NCBI GenBank assembly: GCA_001777915.1
Contig: MFFN01000002.1
Span: forward strand, 124,001 to 188,000
Length of the DNA stretch: 64,000 nt
DNA from: Candidatus Edwardsbacteria bacterium RifOxyA12_full_54_48
GTDB lineage: Bacteria; Edwardsbacteria; AC1; EtOH8
Direction: 5' to 3'
The position numbers and the translations under genes were made by a program. Position 1 is the stretch's first letter, and every line of letters begins with the position of its first letter. Positions 52,319 to 60,991 of the stretch are shown here, piece after piece. A model generated the notes under the pieces. The model was not told the DNA's origin. It ran no database searches and saw only the letters and a program-made list of their open reading frames with translations.

Positions 52319-54565
52319 TCACTTCATCATATTCGGGATGGCCTCTTCCCAGGTTTTTCGGGCCTCGGCCACCGGAATGTCTATCAGATCCTTTATGACT
52401 AGCTTCTCTCCCCCGACCGTGCCCAGCTTTAGAATGTCAACGCCCTGCTTCTTTGCCAATGCTTCCAGTTTCTCAACATCCGCCGCCCTGCTTGACAGGA
52501 TGATACGGGTCTGGGTCTCGGCGAACAGCTTGAAGTCTCCCCTGCCGGGCAGGCCGGACAGATCAGCAACCAATCCTGTCCCCTCCTTGTTAAGGAGGGG
52601 ATCAAGGGGTGGTGTAAAACAACATTCGGCCAGGGCCACGGCCAGACCGCCCTCGGAGCAGTCGTGGGCCGAGCGGACCAGTCCGGCCCTGATGGCATCC
52701 CGGACAAAATCGTGCAGTTTCTTTTCGGCCTCCAGGTCGATGGCCGGGGCGTCTCCGTTCACCTGGCCGTGCACCGCTTTAAGATACTCCGAGCCCCCGA
52801 TATCCGGCTGGGATTTTATATCTCCGGCCAGAAACACGACATCTCCGGCCTGCTTGAACCACTGGGTGGTGATGTGGGACAGGTCCTCGATCAGCCCCAC
52901 CATCCCTATCAAGGGCGTGGGATAGACGCTGTGGGTAAGGCTTTCGTTGTATAAACTGACGTTGCCGGAGATCACCGGCACCTCCAGCACTTTGCAGGCC
53001 TGGGCCAGCCCCTCCACCGCCTGCTTCATCTGGTAAAAGACCTCCGGCTTATAGGGATTGCCGAAATTCAGGCAGTCGGTCAGGCCCAAGGGCCTGGCCC
53101 CGGAACAGGCCAGATTACGGGCGGCCTCGGCCACTGCTATGGCCCCGCCGTTGAAAGGATTTAAATAGCAATACCGCCCGTTGCAGTCGGTGGTGATGCC
53201 GATGGCCTTGTTGGTGCCGCGGATCCGCAGGACGGCGGCATCCGACCCCGGCAGGACCGCGGTGTTGGTTCGCACCTGGTGGTCATACTGCTGATACACC
53301 CAGCGTTTGCTGGCAATGGTAGGGGCCGATAGTACACTATTTAGCGACTTATTGTGATCTTTTGGTTCCTTGATGTCGTTTTGTATGAATTGCTTTAACT
53401 TATCCAGATAACCCGGTCTGTTGCTTTCTCTTTGGTATACCGGGGCCTCATCAACCAGGGTCTTTACCGGGATGTCGGCAAAGACCTCGTCCTTCCATTT
53501 GATCCTGACTTTCCCGTCATTGGTGACCACCCCTATCGAGGAACAATGAAGCTCCCATTTGTCAAATATCGCTTTGATCTGGTCGTAATTCTCCTTGGGA
53601 GCCACCACCACCATCCTTTCCTGGGATTCGGACAGCATGATCTCGTATGGGGTCATCCCCTTCTCCCGCAGGGGAACCTGGGACATATCCATCTCCAGGC
53701 CGGTCCCGGCCCGGGAGGCCATCTCGATGGACGAGCTGGTCAGCCCGGCCGCCCCCATGTCCTGGATGCCCACCGCCAGGCCGGACTCGATCAGCTCCAG
53801 GGTGGCCTCCAGCAGGAGTTTCTTGGTGAAGGGGTCCCCTATCTGGACAGAGGGACGCTTGGCCGATGATGCCTCGGACAGCTCCTCGGAGGCGAAGGTG
53901 GCCCCGTGGATGCCGTCCCGGCCGGTGGTGGCCCCCACCGCTATCACCAGGTTGCCGGGCCCGGAGGCAAAGCCCCGCATGATCTTCTTGTTCTCCACCA
54001 GCCCCAGGCACATCACGTTGACTAACGGGTTGGTGGTGTAGGACTCGTCGAACACCACCGAGCCGCCCACGGTGGGAATGCCCACGCAGTTGCCGTAATC
54101 GGCGATGCCGGAGACCACCCCGGAGAACAGGTGCCTCACATGGGCGTCGTCCAGCGAGCCGAAGTACAGCGGGTCCATCAGGGCGATGGGTCTGGCCCCC
54201 ATGGTGAAGATGTCGCGCAGGATGCCGCCGATGCCGGTGGCCGCCCCCTGATAGGGCTCGATGGCCGAGGGGTGGTTGTGGCTCTCCACCTTCATGGCGA
54301 TCCCCAGACCGTCCCCGATGTCCACTATCCCGGCGTTCTCCCCCGGGCCCTGCAGCACCTGGGGCGCCCGGGTGGGGAACAGCTTCAGCAGCGGCTTGGA
54401 ATTCTTGTAGGAGCAGTGTTCGGACCACAGCACCGAGAAGATGCCCAGCTCGGTATAGCTGGGGGTCCGCCCCATTATCCGCTGGATGCTGTCGAACTCC
54501 TCCTGGCTGAGCCCGAAGCTTTGGGCCAGTTTTATATCTACGGCAGGTTCCTGATGTTTGGTCAT
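52319..54565 (-). CDS. purL: Phosphoribosylformylglycinamidine synthase subunit PurL
   Basis: A 748-residue small-type PurL that converts FGAR to FGAM using ammonia supplied by PurQ. It has SYKNSKPLL with the early [11 protein letters not shown] motif, [42 protein letters not shown], the LLSESQERM-type motif, and a repeated ATP-binding-like half. At ~residues 650-664 the normal run AECCF...ADLSGLPG carries an extra [14 protein letters not shown], encoded by a palindromic repeat (52575-52616). The reading frame is intact. It is the last gene of the minus-strand purine block. Confidence 0.96.
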   Translation of the reverse strand: MTKHQEPAVDIKLAQSFGLSQEEFDSIQRIMGRTPSYTELGIFSVLWSEHCSYKNSKPLLKLFPTRAPQVLQGPGENAGIVDIGDGLGIAMKVESHNHPSAIEPYQGAATGIGGILRDIFTMGARPIALMDPLYFGSLDDAHVRHLFSGVVSGIADYGNCVGIPTVGGSVVFDESYTTNPLVNVMCLGLVENKKIMRGFASGPGNLVIAVGATTGRDGIHGATFASEELSEASSAKRPSVQIGDPFTKKLLLEATLELIESGLAVGIQDMGAAGLTSSSIEMASRAGTGLEMDMSQVPLREKGMTPYEIMLSESQERMVVVAPKENYDQIKAIFDKWELHCSSIGVVTNDGKVRIKWKDEVFADIPVKTLVDEAPVYQRESNRPGYLDKLKQFIQNDIKEPKDHNKSLNSVLSAPTIASKRWVYQQYDHQVRTNTAVLPGSDAAVLRIRGTNKAIGITTDCNGRYCYLNPFNGGAIAVAEAARNLACSGARPLGLTDCLNFGNPYKPEVFYQMKQAVEGLAQACKVLEVPVISGNVSLYNESLTHSVYPTPLIGMVGLIEDLSHITTQWFKQAGDVVFLAGDIKSQPDIGGSEYLKAVHGQVNGDAPAIDLEAEKKLHDFVRDAIRAGLVRSAHDCSEGGLAVALAECCFTPPLDPLLNKEGTGLVADLSGLPGRGDFKLFAETQTRIILSSRAADVEKLEALAKKQGVDILKLGTVGGEKLVIKDLIDIPVAEARKTWEEAIPNMMK
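52575..52616. repeat. Palindromic repeat inserted in frame within purL
   Basis: TCCCCTCCTT (52579-52588) pairs AAGGAGGGGA (52592-52601) around a 3-base loop, followed by TCAAGGGGTGGT. The segment 52592-52613 matches the intergenic repeat at 49924-49946 with one substitution and one indel. The length is compatible with an intact frame. Confidence 0.82.
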
Positions 54566-54566
54566 G

Positions 54567-55364
54567 TTATTTCTTCAGGTTTGAAGGTTGCGGTTTATTG
54601 GCGCCTCCCGGGGAGGCGGTCTTTCGGGAATTGGCCTTCGGCCCGTTCTGGGAATTGGCCCGGGGCTTGCGGCGCTGTATCTTGAAGGTCTTGCGGAGCA
54701 GCGATATTTTTATGTCCGGCTTCTTGTCCTGGACATGGTTGACGAAGAAGTCCACCACCTCGGGATCGAACTGGGTGCCGGAATGGATCAGCAGTTCGGC
54801 CTCGGCCGTCTTCTGCGGCAGGCCCTTGCGGTAGGGGCGGTCGGCGGTCATGGCATCATAGGCGTCGGCCACCGCGATTATCCTGGCCAGCCGGCTGATG
54901 TCGTGGCCCTTCTTCTTGTTGGGATAACCGCTGCCGTCGAATTTTTCGTGATGGTCCCGGATGATGTCGGCCACCGTGCAGAGCTTGGAAAAGCCGGAGA
55001 TGATGTGGTAGCCCCGTTCGGCATGATGATGGATCTCGGTCAGGTCGTCGCTGCTCAATTCCTCTTCTTTATCCAAAGTGGCCTCGTCCACCCCCAGCTT
55101 GCCGAAATCGTGCAGCAGGGCCGCCACCTCCAGGGTCAGCAGGTCCTCCTGGGGCAGGCCCATCCGCATTCCGATGGCCAGGGAATAAAAGGTCACCCGG
55201 ATGATGTGTCCGTCATGGTAGGGCACCAGCCGGTCCACCACCTTGGCCAGCTGGCGCAGCTGGCGGATCATCTTGTCGGGGTCGCCGGCCAGGATCTGGT
55301 CCAGCTTGGTCAGCAGTTGGGCAATGGCGTTGACGTCCGGCTGTTTGTACGGCTTGTTCAGCAT
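54567..55364 (-). CDS. HD-GYP domain phosphodiesterase-like protein
   Basis: A 265-residue protein. The HD motif lies in [18 protein letters not shown], followed by HH.ERGYHII and [16 protein letters not shown], the GYP signature, then [27 protein letters not shown] enzymes degrade cyclic di-GMP. The C-terminal ~50 residues are a basic, low-complexity tail. No receiver or sensor domain is attached. It sits between purQ and purL with gaps of one base on each side, an odd place for a signalling enzyme. Confidence 0.92.
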   Translation of the reverse strand: MLNKPYKQPDVNAIAQLLTKLDQILAGDPDKMIRQLRQLAKVVDRLVPYHDGHIIRVTFYSLAIGMRMGLPQEDLLTLEVAALLHDFGKLGVDEATLDKEEELSSDDLTEIHHHAERGYHIISGFSKLCTVADIIRDHHEKFDGSGYPNKKKGHDISRLARIIAVADAYDAMTADRPYRKGLPQKTAEAELLIHSGTQFDPEVVDFFVNHVQDKKPDIKISLLRKTFKIQRRKPRANSQNGPKANSRKTASPGGANKPQPSNLKK

Positions 55365-55365
55365 G

Positions 55366-56061
55366 TCATCTTGCTCCCAGGAAGTTCTTGATGGAGTCGA
55401 ATACCAGGCTTCCGTCGGACGATCCCAGCAGCTGCTCCATGGCCCGCTCCGGGTGGGGCATCATTCCCAGGACGTTGCCCTGCTGGTTGGTGATGCCGGC
55501 GATGTTGTTCACCGAGCCGTTGGGATTGGCGCTGTCGTCAACCCGGCCCGAGCCGTCGCTGTAGCGGAATACCACCCGGCCGCTGTCCTCCAGTTCCTTT
55601 ATGGTCCTCTGGTCGGCAAAATAATTGCCCTCCTTGTGGGCGATGGGGACTCTCAGCAGCTGTCCCGCCGTCAGCCGATTGGTGAACGGCAGGGTATTGT
55701 TCTCCACCTTCAGGTGAACCGTTTTGCAGATGAACTGCAGGCTGCGGTTGACCAGCATGGCCCCCGGCAGCAGCCCGCTCTCCAGCAGGATCTGGAATCC
55801 GTTGCAGATGCCGATCACCGGGCCGCCCTGCCCGGCGAAATCCATCACCTGCTTCATGATGGGCGAGAATCGGGCGATGGCCCCGGTCCGAAGATAGTCG
55901 CCGTAGGAGAAGCCGCCGGGCAGGATCACGCAGTCGCAGTTGTTCAGCGAATTCTCCCGGTGCCAGACATACTCCACCTGGCATTTAAGATGGTCCTTCA
56001 CCGCCCGGTAGCAGTCGTAATCGCAGTTGGAGCCGGGAAAGGTTATCACCGCAAATTTCAT
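55366..56061 (-). CDS. purQ: Phosphoribosylformylglycinamidine synthase subunit PurQ
   Basis: A 231-residue glutamine amidotransferase giving ammonia to PurL. It has the GSNCDYD opening, the class I triad Cys in GICNGFQILLE and the His of PHPERAMEQ near the C-terminus, plus PGGFSYGDYLRTGAIA. ATG 56061 follows GGAGGGCGA, which lies inside purS; the two genes overlap by 4 bases. Confidence 0.96.
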   Translation of the reverse strand: MKFAVITFPGSNCDYDCYRAVKDHLKCQVEYVWHRENSLNNCDCVILPGGFSYGDYLRTGAIARFSPIMKQVMDFAGQGGPVIGICNGFQILLESGLLPGAMLVNRSLQFICKTVHLKVENNTLPFTNRLTAGQLLRVPIAHKEGNYFADQRTIKELEDSGRVVFRYSDGSGRVDDSANPNGSVNNIAGITNQQGNVLGMMPHPERAMEQLLGSSDGSLVFDSIKNFLGAR

Positions 56062-56309
56062 TCGCCCTCCCTCAGGGAATAGCTGTACTGCTCGATCACC
56101 GGGTTGGACAGGATCTGCCGGCACATCTGGTCGACCTTTTTCTCCACCGCCTTCCGGTCGTGGCTGTCGAACCGCACCTGGATGAACTTGCCCATCCGGA
56201 CCTCCTCGATGTCCCGGTATCCCATGGTCTCCATGGAGCGTTTGAGGGTGGTGCCCTGGGGGTCCAGCACCAACTCCTTCAGGGTGACATGGATCTCAGC
56301 TGTCAGCAA
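56058..56309 (-). CDS. purS: Phosphoribosylformylglycinamidine synthase subunit PurS
   Basis: An 83-residue subunit that bridges PurQ and PurL. It has the family pattern VTLKELVLDPQGTTLKRSMETMGY and IQVRFDS. The start appears to be TTG at 56309, with AAGGAG about 8 bases upstream; no suitable ATG is present. It overlaps pssA by 14 bases and purQ by 4. Confidence 0.92.
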   Translation of the reverse strand: MLTAEIHVTLKELVLDPQGTTLKRSMETMGYRDIEEVRMGKFIQVRFDSHDRKAVEKKVDQMCRQILSNPVIEQYSYSLREGE

Positions 56310-57045
56310 TTTTTCTTCTCCTTTTGTTCTTCAATTTTTCCATGTGGCTTGATCGGTAGATCCTCCAAATCAGACCGAACAGGATGTATCCGGTCAGGAT
56401 GGGGAAAAGCGTCAGGTTGGGATTTTTAATGATGCCCAGGATGGCCAGCATGAACCCGCCGTAGATCAGATAGGATTTGAAGCTGCGGTCGGCCATCTTG
56501 GGGATGGGCGGATATTCGATGTCGCTGACCATCAGGAAGGAAAGCAGGATGATCACCAGCGGGATGAAGCGCACCAGGGACAGGTCGTAGCCGACGGCGT
56601 TGCTGAACAGCAGGAAGCTGGCCACCACCCCCCCGGCCGCCGGGGTGGGCAGGCCGTGGAAGATCTCCTTCTCGTTCAGGCTCTTGATGTTGGCGTTGAA
56701 GCGGGCCAGCCGGATGGCCCCGGCCACCACGAAAGCGAAGGCGGTCAGGCTGCCCCACAGCCCCAGGTTCTTCAAGGCCAGCGGGTAGATCAGGATCATG
56801 GGGGCCAGCACGAAGGACACCACGTCGGACAGCGAGTCCAGCTCGGCCCCGAAGCGGCTGTAGTGGTGGGTCAGCCGGGCCACCATCCCGTCTATGGAAT
56901 CGAAGAAGCCGGCCAGGATGATCAGCCAGGCCCCCCGGTAATAGTTGCCGTTGAAGGCCTCGATGATGGCCAGCACCCCGCAGAACAGGTTTCCGCTGGT
57001 GAAGACGCTGGGCAGGAACGCCGGGGTTTTGATCTTGGGTTTCAT
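56296..57045 (-). CDS. pssA: CDP-diacylglycerol-serine O-phosphatidyltransferase
   Basis: A 249-residue integral membrane enzyme making phosphatidylserine. The CDP-alcohol phosphotransferase motif DGMVARLTHHYSRFGAELDSLSD (DGxxAR...G...D...D) lies at ~52-74, and about seven hydrophobic helices are seen. Its product feeds psd just upstream. It starts 5 bases after the relic psd tail described at 57046-57110. It overlaps purS, so phospholipid and purine genes are coupled. Confidence 0.95.
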   Translation of the reverse strand: MKPKIKTPAFLPSVFTSGNLFCGVLAIIEAFNGNYYRGAWLIILAGFFDSIDGMVARLTHHYSRFGAELDSLSDVVSFVLAPMILIYPLALKNLGLWGSLTAFAFVVAGAIRLARFNANIKSLNEKEIFHGLPTPAAGGVVASFLLFSNAVGYDLSLVRFIPLVIILLSFLMVSDIEYPPIPKMADRSFKSYLIYGGFMLAILGIIKNPNLTLFPILTGYILFGLIWRIYRSSHMEKLKNKRRRKIADS

Positions 57046-57103
57046 TTCATAAAACCTATTTATTGAATATGGCGATCGGGGTGACGCCCCCTTTGACCCT
57101 GTC

Positions 57104-57314
57104 GCGATACCGTGATTTATCCGACGAAGTATTTGTTTTACCGTTACGAAGTCGGAACGATATCGCTATAAATCATCAAGGCTCTGCCGAGCCTTACTCT
57201 CAGGCCGCCCCAGCGGCCTCTATGAACGACCAGCGATAGGCTTCAGGCTATCGCTGAAAGATTAAATTTCGCCTCATCTAACCTGAAATCACAATCTGTG
57301 ATTTCAAGTTAGAT
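57104..57314. other. Array of five hairpins at the 3' end of psd, upstream of pssA
   Basis: Five inverted repeats follow one another. TGATTTAT (57113-57120) pairs ATAAATCA (57168-57175), enclosing CCGAC/GTCGG. AAGGCTC pairs GAGCCTT (57178-57195). AGGCCGC pairs GCGGCCT (57202-57219). CAGCGATAG pairs CTATCGCTG (57231-57256). A long stem at 57276-57314 has one mismatch and holds the psd stop codon. Beyond it, 57057-57110 (minus strand) reads RDRVKGGVTPIAIFNK and a stop, echoing the psd end DRVKGGVTVIGSMDGDI. The gap 57046-57308 has no other gene. Confidence 0.75.
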
Positions 57315-57965
57315 ATCACCGTCCATACTCCCTATCACCGTCACCCCGCCTTTTACCCTGTCCCCCACCTTCACATTGATCTTGGTGCCCAGCGGCAGCA
57401 GCAGGTCTATCCGGGAGCCGAACTTCATCAGTCCCATCCGCTGCCCGGCGCTTACCTCATCTCCCAGTTTGGGATAGCACACCACCCGGCGGGCCAGGAT
57501 CCCGGCGATCTGTTTCATCAGGATCTTCCCGTAGGGGGTTTCGATCCCCAGTTGCATCTGCTCGTTGGCCAGCGAGGCCTTTTCCTCGAAGGCCGGAAAG
57601 AATTTGCCGGGATGGTACTGCTGGTATACCACCCGGCCGGAGATGGGGATCCAATTGATGTGGACATCCAGGGGAGATAAAAAGACGCTGACCTGCATGA
57701 CCTTTTTCCTGAACAGAAATGCATCCTCGGTCTCCCGGACGATCACCACTTTGCCGTCGGCCGGGGATATCAGCCGGCCCGGAAGATATTCCCCCTGCCG
57801 GGCCGGATCGCGAAAGAAGAACATCATGAACAGGGCCACCACCGCAAAGGCCAGGGTCAGATAGGCCGTTATCTGGTTTTTGGTGATCAGCCAGGCCGCC
57901 AGGGCGATGACGAAGAACAGCCCGGCGATGGCGATGGTCGGCATTCCCTCCGGGGCCAGCTTCAT
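57309..57965 (-). CDS. psd: Phosphatidylserine decarboxylase
   Basis: A 218-residue short-form proenzyme that makes phosphatidylethanolamine. It has two N-terminal hydrophobic segments, SPADGKVV, FLSPLDVHINWIPISG with catalytic-type Asp/His, and the self-cleavage site MKFGSR (Gly183-Ser184) that yields the pyruvoyl group. The last ~9 residues (VIGSMDGDI) differ from a second tail found beyond the hairpin array, so the present C-terminus may be secondary. It overlaps the next upstream gene (GGDEF-like) by 4 bases. Confidence 0.95.
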   Translation of the reverse strand: MKLAPEGMPTIAIAGLFFVIALAAWLITKNQITAYLTLAFAVVALFMMFFFRDPARQGEYLPGRLISPADGKVVIVRETEDAFLFRKKVMQVSVFLSPLDVHINWIPISGRVVYQQYHPGKFFPAFEEKASLANEQMQLGIETPYGKILMKQIAGILARRVVCYPKLGDEVSAGQRMGLMKFGSRIDLLLPLGTKINVKVGDRVKGGVTVIGSMDGDI

Positions 57966-59182
57966 GCGCCTCCTCCCCCGATGTCGCTGATGATCACGTT
58001 GCCGCCCTTGGCCTGCATCTCGTGCAGCCTTTGGGAAGCGTCGTTGAATATCTGCTCGTAGGAGATCCCGTCGTCGGGGAAGGTGAACACCGCCAGGCTG
58101 ATGGTCAGGCGCTGGGAGCTGAAGGCCTGGTCGTTGATGGTGGCATCGTAATCGATGATCTTCTTGATCTTTTCGGCGAACTGCAGGGCCTGGCCCTTTT
58201 CGGTCTCCAGCAGGGCCGCGGCGAATTTGTCCTCGTCCAGCCGGCAGGAGATGTCTATCCTCCGGACATGTTCGTTGAGCAGCATGCCGATCCGGGCCAG
58301 CACCTTGTCCCCGGCCTGGGTGCCGTTGCTTTCGACAAAGGCCTTGAAATTGTCCAGGTCCATCAGGGTGAATGACAGCTTGTGCCCGAAACGCTTGGCC
58401 CGGTTGAGTTCTGCCAGGGCCCGCTCGTCAAAATACCTCCGGTTCAGCAGGCCGGTCAGCTTGTCCTTGGTGTAGAGCTTTTCGAACAGCCCGGCGTTGT
58501 CCAGGGCCATGGAGCCCAGGCTCTGGAAGATCATCATCAGGTTCCGCTCCTCCTTGGAGCGCCGCTGGATCCTGCCCAGGGAGACCACCCCCATCACATT
58601 ATTTCTCTGCACCAGGGGGATGCACAGGACGGGATTGATCCTTTTATCCCGGGTGTTCTCCAGCTTCTGTTTTATCAGGTTGCTCTCGTTCTCGAAATCC
58701 TCCTTGGCCATGATCACCCGCTTGGCGGCGGTATGGCCCACGTACCCCTCCCCCACCTTGATCACCAGTTCCTGGGCGATCTTGGGGTCCAGCCCTATGG
58801 ACTCGGCCACCGCCAGCTCCGCCCCCTCGTCGCCCACCTTGAAAAAGATCACCTCTTCGGAGTCGAACAGCTGCTGGGCTATCCGGCTCAGCAGCATCGG
58901 CAGCTTTTCCCTTTCCAGACTGCCCCCCAGGGTCCGGGCCAGTTCCAGCAGGACCATGAACACCCGGGAGCGCTCGGAATGGTCCTTCTCCATGGTGGTC
59001 AGAGAGCTCTTCATGCTGGCGATGATGTCCCGCTGACGGCGTTCGTCCTCCTTCAGCCGTTTGAGCTCGTTCTGGGCCATGCCGCAGGCCACGGTCTTCT
59101 GCCCGGCCTTGCCGCTGGCGATCAGGAACAGCACCAGGAAAAGGACCGCCGATCCTATTGCTCCATATGTCAACATGTCCAT
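57962..59182 (-). CDS. GAF plus degenerate GGDEF domain membrane protein
   Basis: A 406-residue protein: an N-terminal transmembrane helix (~residues 5-24), a short coiled coil, a GAF domain (~65-210) and a GGDEF-fold domain (DKLTGLLNRRYFDE..., FTLMDLDNFKAFVES). The catalytic loop reads RLDEDKF where active enzymes have RYGGDEF, so both glycines and the Glu are lost. It is probably a c-di-GMP or nucleotide sensor rather than a diguanylate cyclase. The ATG at 59182 is favoured over 59188 because of its spacing from AGGGGG. It lies between purB and psd. Confidence 0.88.
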   Translation of the reverse strand: MDMLTYGAIGSAVLFLVLFLIASGKAGQKTVACGMAQNELKRLKEDERRQRDIIASMKSSLTTMEKDHSERSRVFMVLLELARTLGGSLEREKLPMLLSRIAQQLFDSEEVIFFKVGDEGAELAVAESIGLDPKIAQELVIKVGEGYVGHTAAKRVIMAKEDFENESNLIKQKLENTRDKRINPVLCIPLVQRNNVMGVVSLGRIQRRSKEERNLMMIFQSLGSMALDNAGLFEKLYTKDKLTGLLNRRYFDERALAELNRAKRFGHKLSFTLMDLDNFKAFVESNGTQAGDKVLARIGMLLNEHVRRIDISCRLDEDKFAAALLETEKGQALQFAEKIKKIIDYDATINDQAFSSQRLTISLAVFTFPDDGISYEQIFNDASQRLHEMQAKGGNVIISDIGGGGA

Positions 59183-59200
59183 GATCATCCCCCTATCTTT

Positions 59201-60505
59201 TCAGTTGGGGCCGTTCAACCCGATACGCTTAAAAATATGTCCGATATTCCGGATAAAACTTTCGGGATCGAATACATCGGCAATGGCCTTGGCATCCAAT
59301 GATCTTGCCACTTCGGCATCGGCCAGAACCAGTTGCTTGAGGTTTCCGCCCCCCTCCCATACCTTCATGGCGTTGCGCTGGATGATGCGGTAGGCGTCCT
59401 CCCGGGATATGCCCTTCTCCACCAAAGCCAGCAGCAGTTTCTGGGAAAAGATCAGCCCCCCGGATGACTCGATGTTCAGTGCCATCCTCTCCGGATAGAC
59501 CCTTAGGCCCTCGATCAGCCAGATGGTCTTGTTCAAAATATAATCCAGGGCGATGGTGCTGTCGGGGATCACTATCCTCTCGGCCGAGGAATGGGAGATG
59601 TCCCGTTCATGCCACAGGGCCACATTCTCCATCCCCACCAGGGCATTGGTCCGGATCACCCGGGCCATCCCGCAGATCCGCTCGGAGATGATGGGGTTCC
59701 GCTTGTGGGGCATGGCCGAGGAGCCCTTCTGTTTTTCCGAGAACGGCTCCTCCGCCTCCCGGACCTCGGTCCTCTGCAGGTGGCGGATCTCCAGGGCGAT
59801 CTTGTCCAGGGTGGAGGCGATGATGCCCAGGGTGCACAGGTATTCGGCATGGCGGTCCCGCTGGACGATCTGGGTGGACACCGGCTCCGGCTTCAATTCC
59901 AGTTTCTGGCAGACGTATTCCTCCACCGAGGGGTCGATATGGGCGAAGGTGCCCACCGCGCCGGAGATCTTTCCGCAGGAGATCGTCTCGATGGCCCGTT
60001 CCATCCGGAGAATGTCACGCTGTATCTCCTGCCACCACATGGCCAGCTTCAGCCCGAAGGTGGTGGGCTCGGCATGGATGCCGTGGCTGCGCCCCATCAT
60101 CAGGGTGTCCTTGTGTTCCCAGGCCCTTTGTTTCAGGACCGCCGAAAGCTTATTCAGGTCGTCCATCAGCAGCCGGCCGGCCTCCTTCATCAGCACCGCC
60201 CAGGCGGTGTCCAGCACGTCGGACGAGGTCAGGCCCATGTGGATGAAGCGGCCCGATTCGCCCACCTGCTGGTTGACGCTGGTCAGAAAGGCGATGACAT
60301 CGTGCTGGACCTCGGCCTCGATCTGGTCTATCCGGGCGATGTCGAAGCCGGCCCTGGCCTTGATGTTCTCCAGGTCTTTTTGGGGAATGCGCCCCAGCCG
60401 GGCCTGGGCCTCGCAGGCCAGGATCTCGATGTCCAGCCATTTCTGGAACTTGTTCTGTTCGCTCCAGACGGCCTTCATCTTGGGCAGGGTATAGCGTTCG
60501 ATCAT
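59201..60505 (-). CDS. purB: Adenylosuccinate lyase
   Basis: A 434-residue enzyme splitting adenylosuccinate and SAICAR in purine synthesis. The fumarase-superfamily signature is SSAMPHKRNPI (~residues 255-265). GRSHGIHAEPTTFG carries the catalytic His, and the early segment is GLTSSDVLDTA. Length is normal. It lies 9 bases downstream of folA. Confidence 0.97.
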   Translation of the reverse strand: MIERYTLPKMKAVWSEQNKFQKWLDIEILACEAQARLGRIPQKDLENIKARAGFDIARIDQIEAEVQHDVIAFLTSVNQQVGESGRFIHMGLTSSDVLDTAWAVLMKEAGRLLMDDLNKLSAVLKQRAWEHKDTLMMGRSHGIHAEPTTFGLKLAMWWQEIQRDILRMERAIETISCGKISGAVGTFAHIDPSVEEYVCQKLELKPEPVSTQIVQRDRHAEYLCTLGIIASTLDKIALEIRHLQRTEVREAEEPFSEKQKGSSAMPHKRNPIISERICGMARVIRTNALVGMENVALWHERDISHSSAERIVIPDSTIALDYILNKTIWLIEGLRVYPERMALNIESSGGLIFSQKLLLALVEKGISREDAYRIIQRNAMKVWEGGGNLKQLVLADAEVARSLDAKAIADVFDPESFIRNIGHIFKRIGLNGPN

Positions 60506-60514
60506 CTTGAAATC

Positions 60515-60991
60515 TTATCTTATCTTTTTATAAAGAATATTGGTAAATTCCTTGTAATCGGTCTCCGAAAGCCTCTCCCATTCTGTTTCATCGAACTCCG
60601 GAAATTTTGTGTCCCCGGCGCAATCCTGTTTGAGCCAGGATACGCAAAGGAAATCGGCCAGGGGCAATGCCTGCCGGTAAATTTCCGCCCCTCCGATGAA
60701 GAATATCTTTTTGCCGTATTCCTCCGCTTGGGCCAGGGCCTGATCCATGCTTTGGCAGGCCGTCCCCCCCGGGATGTCCATTGGGGACCGGGAGACCACG
60801 ATATTGTTGCGGTTGGGCAGCGGCTTCCCGATAGACTGGTAGGTCCTCCGCCCCATGATCACGGTATTACCGGAGGTCAGTTTTTTGAACAGCTTCAGAT
60901 CCTCCGGCAGGTGCCAGGGCATCTGGTTGTCCTTTCCGATGACCCGGTCCCGGGTCATGGCCACGATGATGCATTTCTCGGCATTGCTCAA
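60515..60991 (-). CDS. folA: Dihydrofolate reductase
   Basis: A 158-residue enzyme regenerating tetrahydrofolate with NADPH. It has VIGKDNQMPWHLPEDLKLFK with the substrate-binding acidic residue, VIMGRRTYQSIGKPLPNR and IFFIGGAEIY. The start is TTG at 60991, forming a TTGA overlap with thyA; no nearer ATG keeps the family N-terminus. The thyA-folA pair is a classic couple. Confidence 0.96.
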   Translation of the reverse strand: MSNAEKCIIVAMTRDRVIGKDNQMPWHLPEDLKLFKKLTSGNTVIMGRRTYQSIGKPLPNRNNIVVSRSPMDIPGGTACQSMDQALAQAEEYGKKIFFIGGAEIYRQALPLADFLCVSWLKQDCAGDTKFPEFDETEWERLSETDYKEFTNILYKKIR

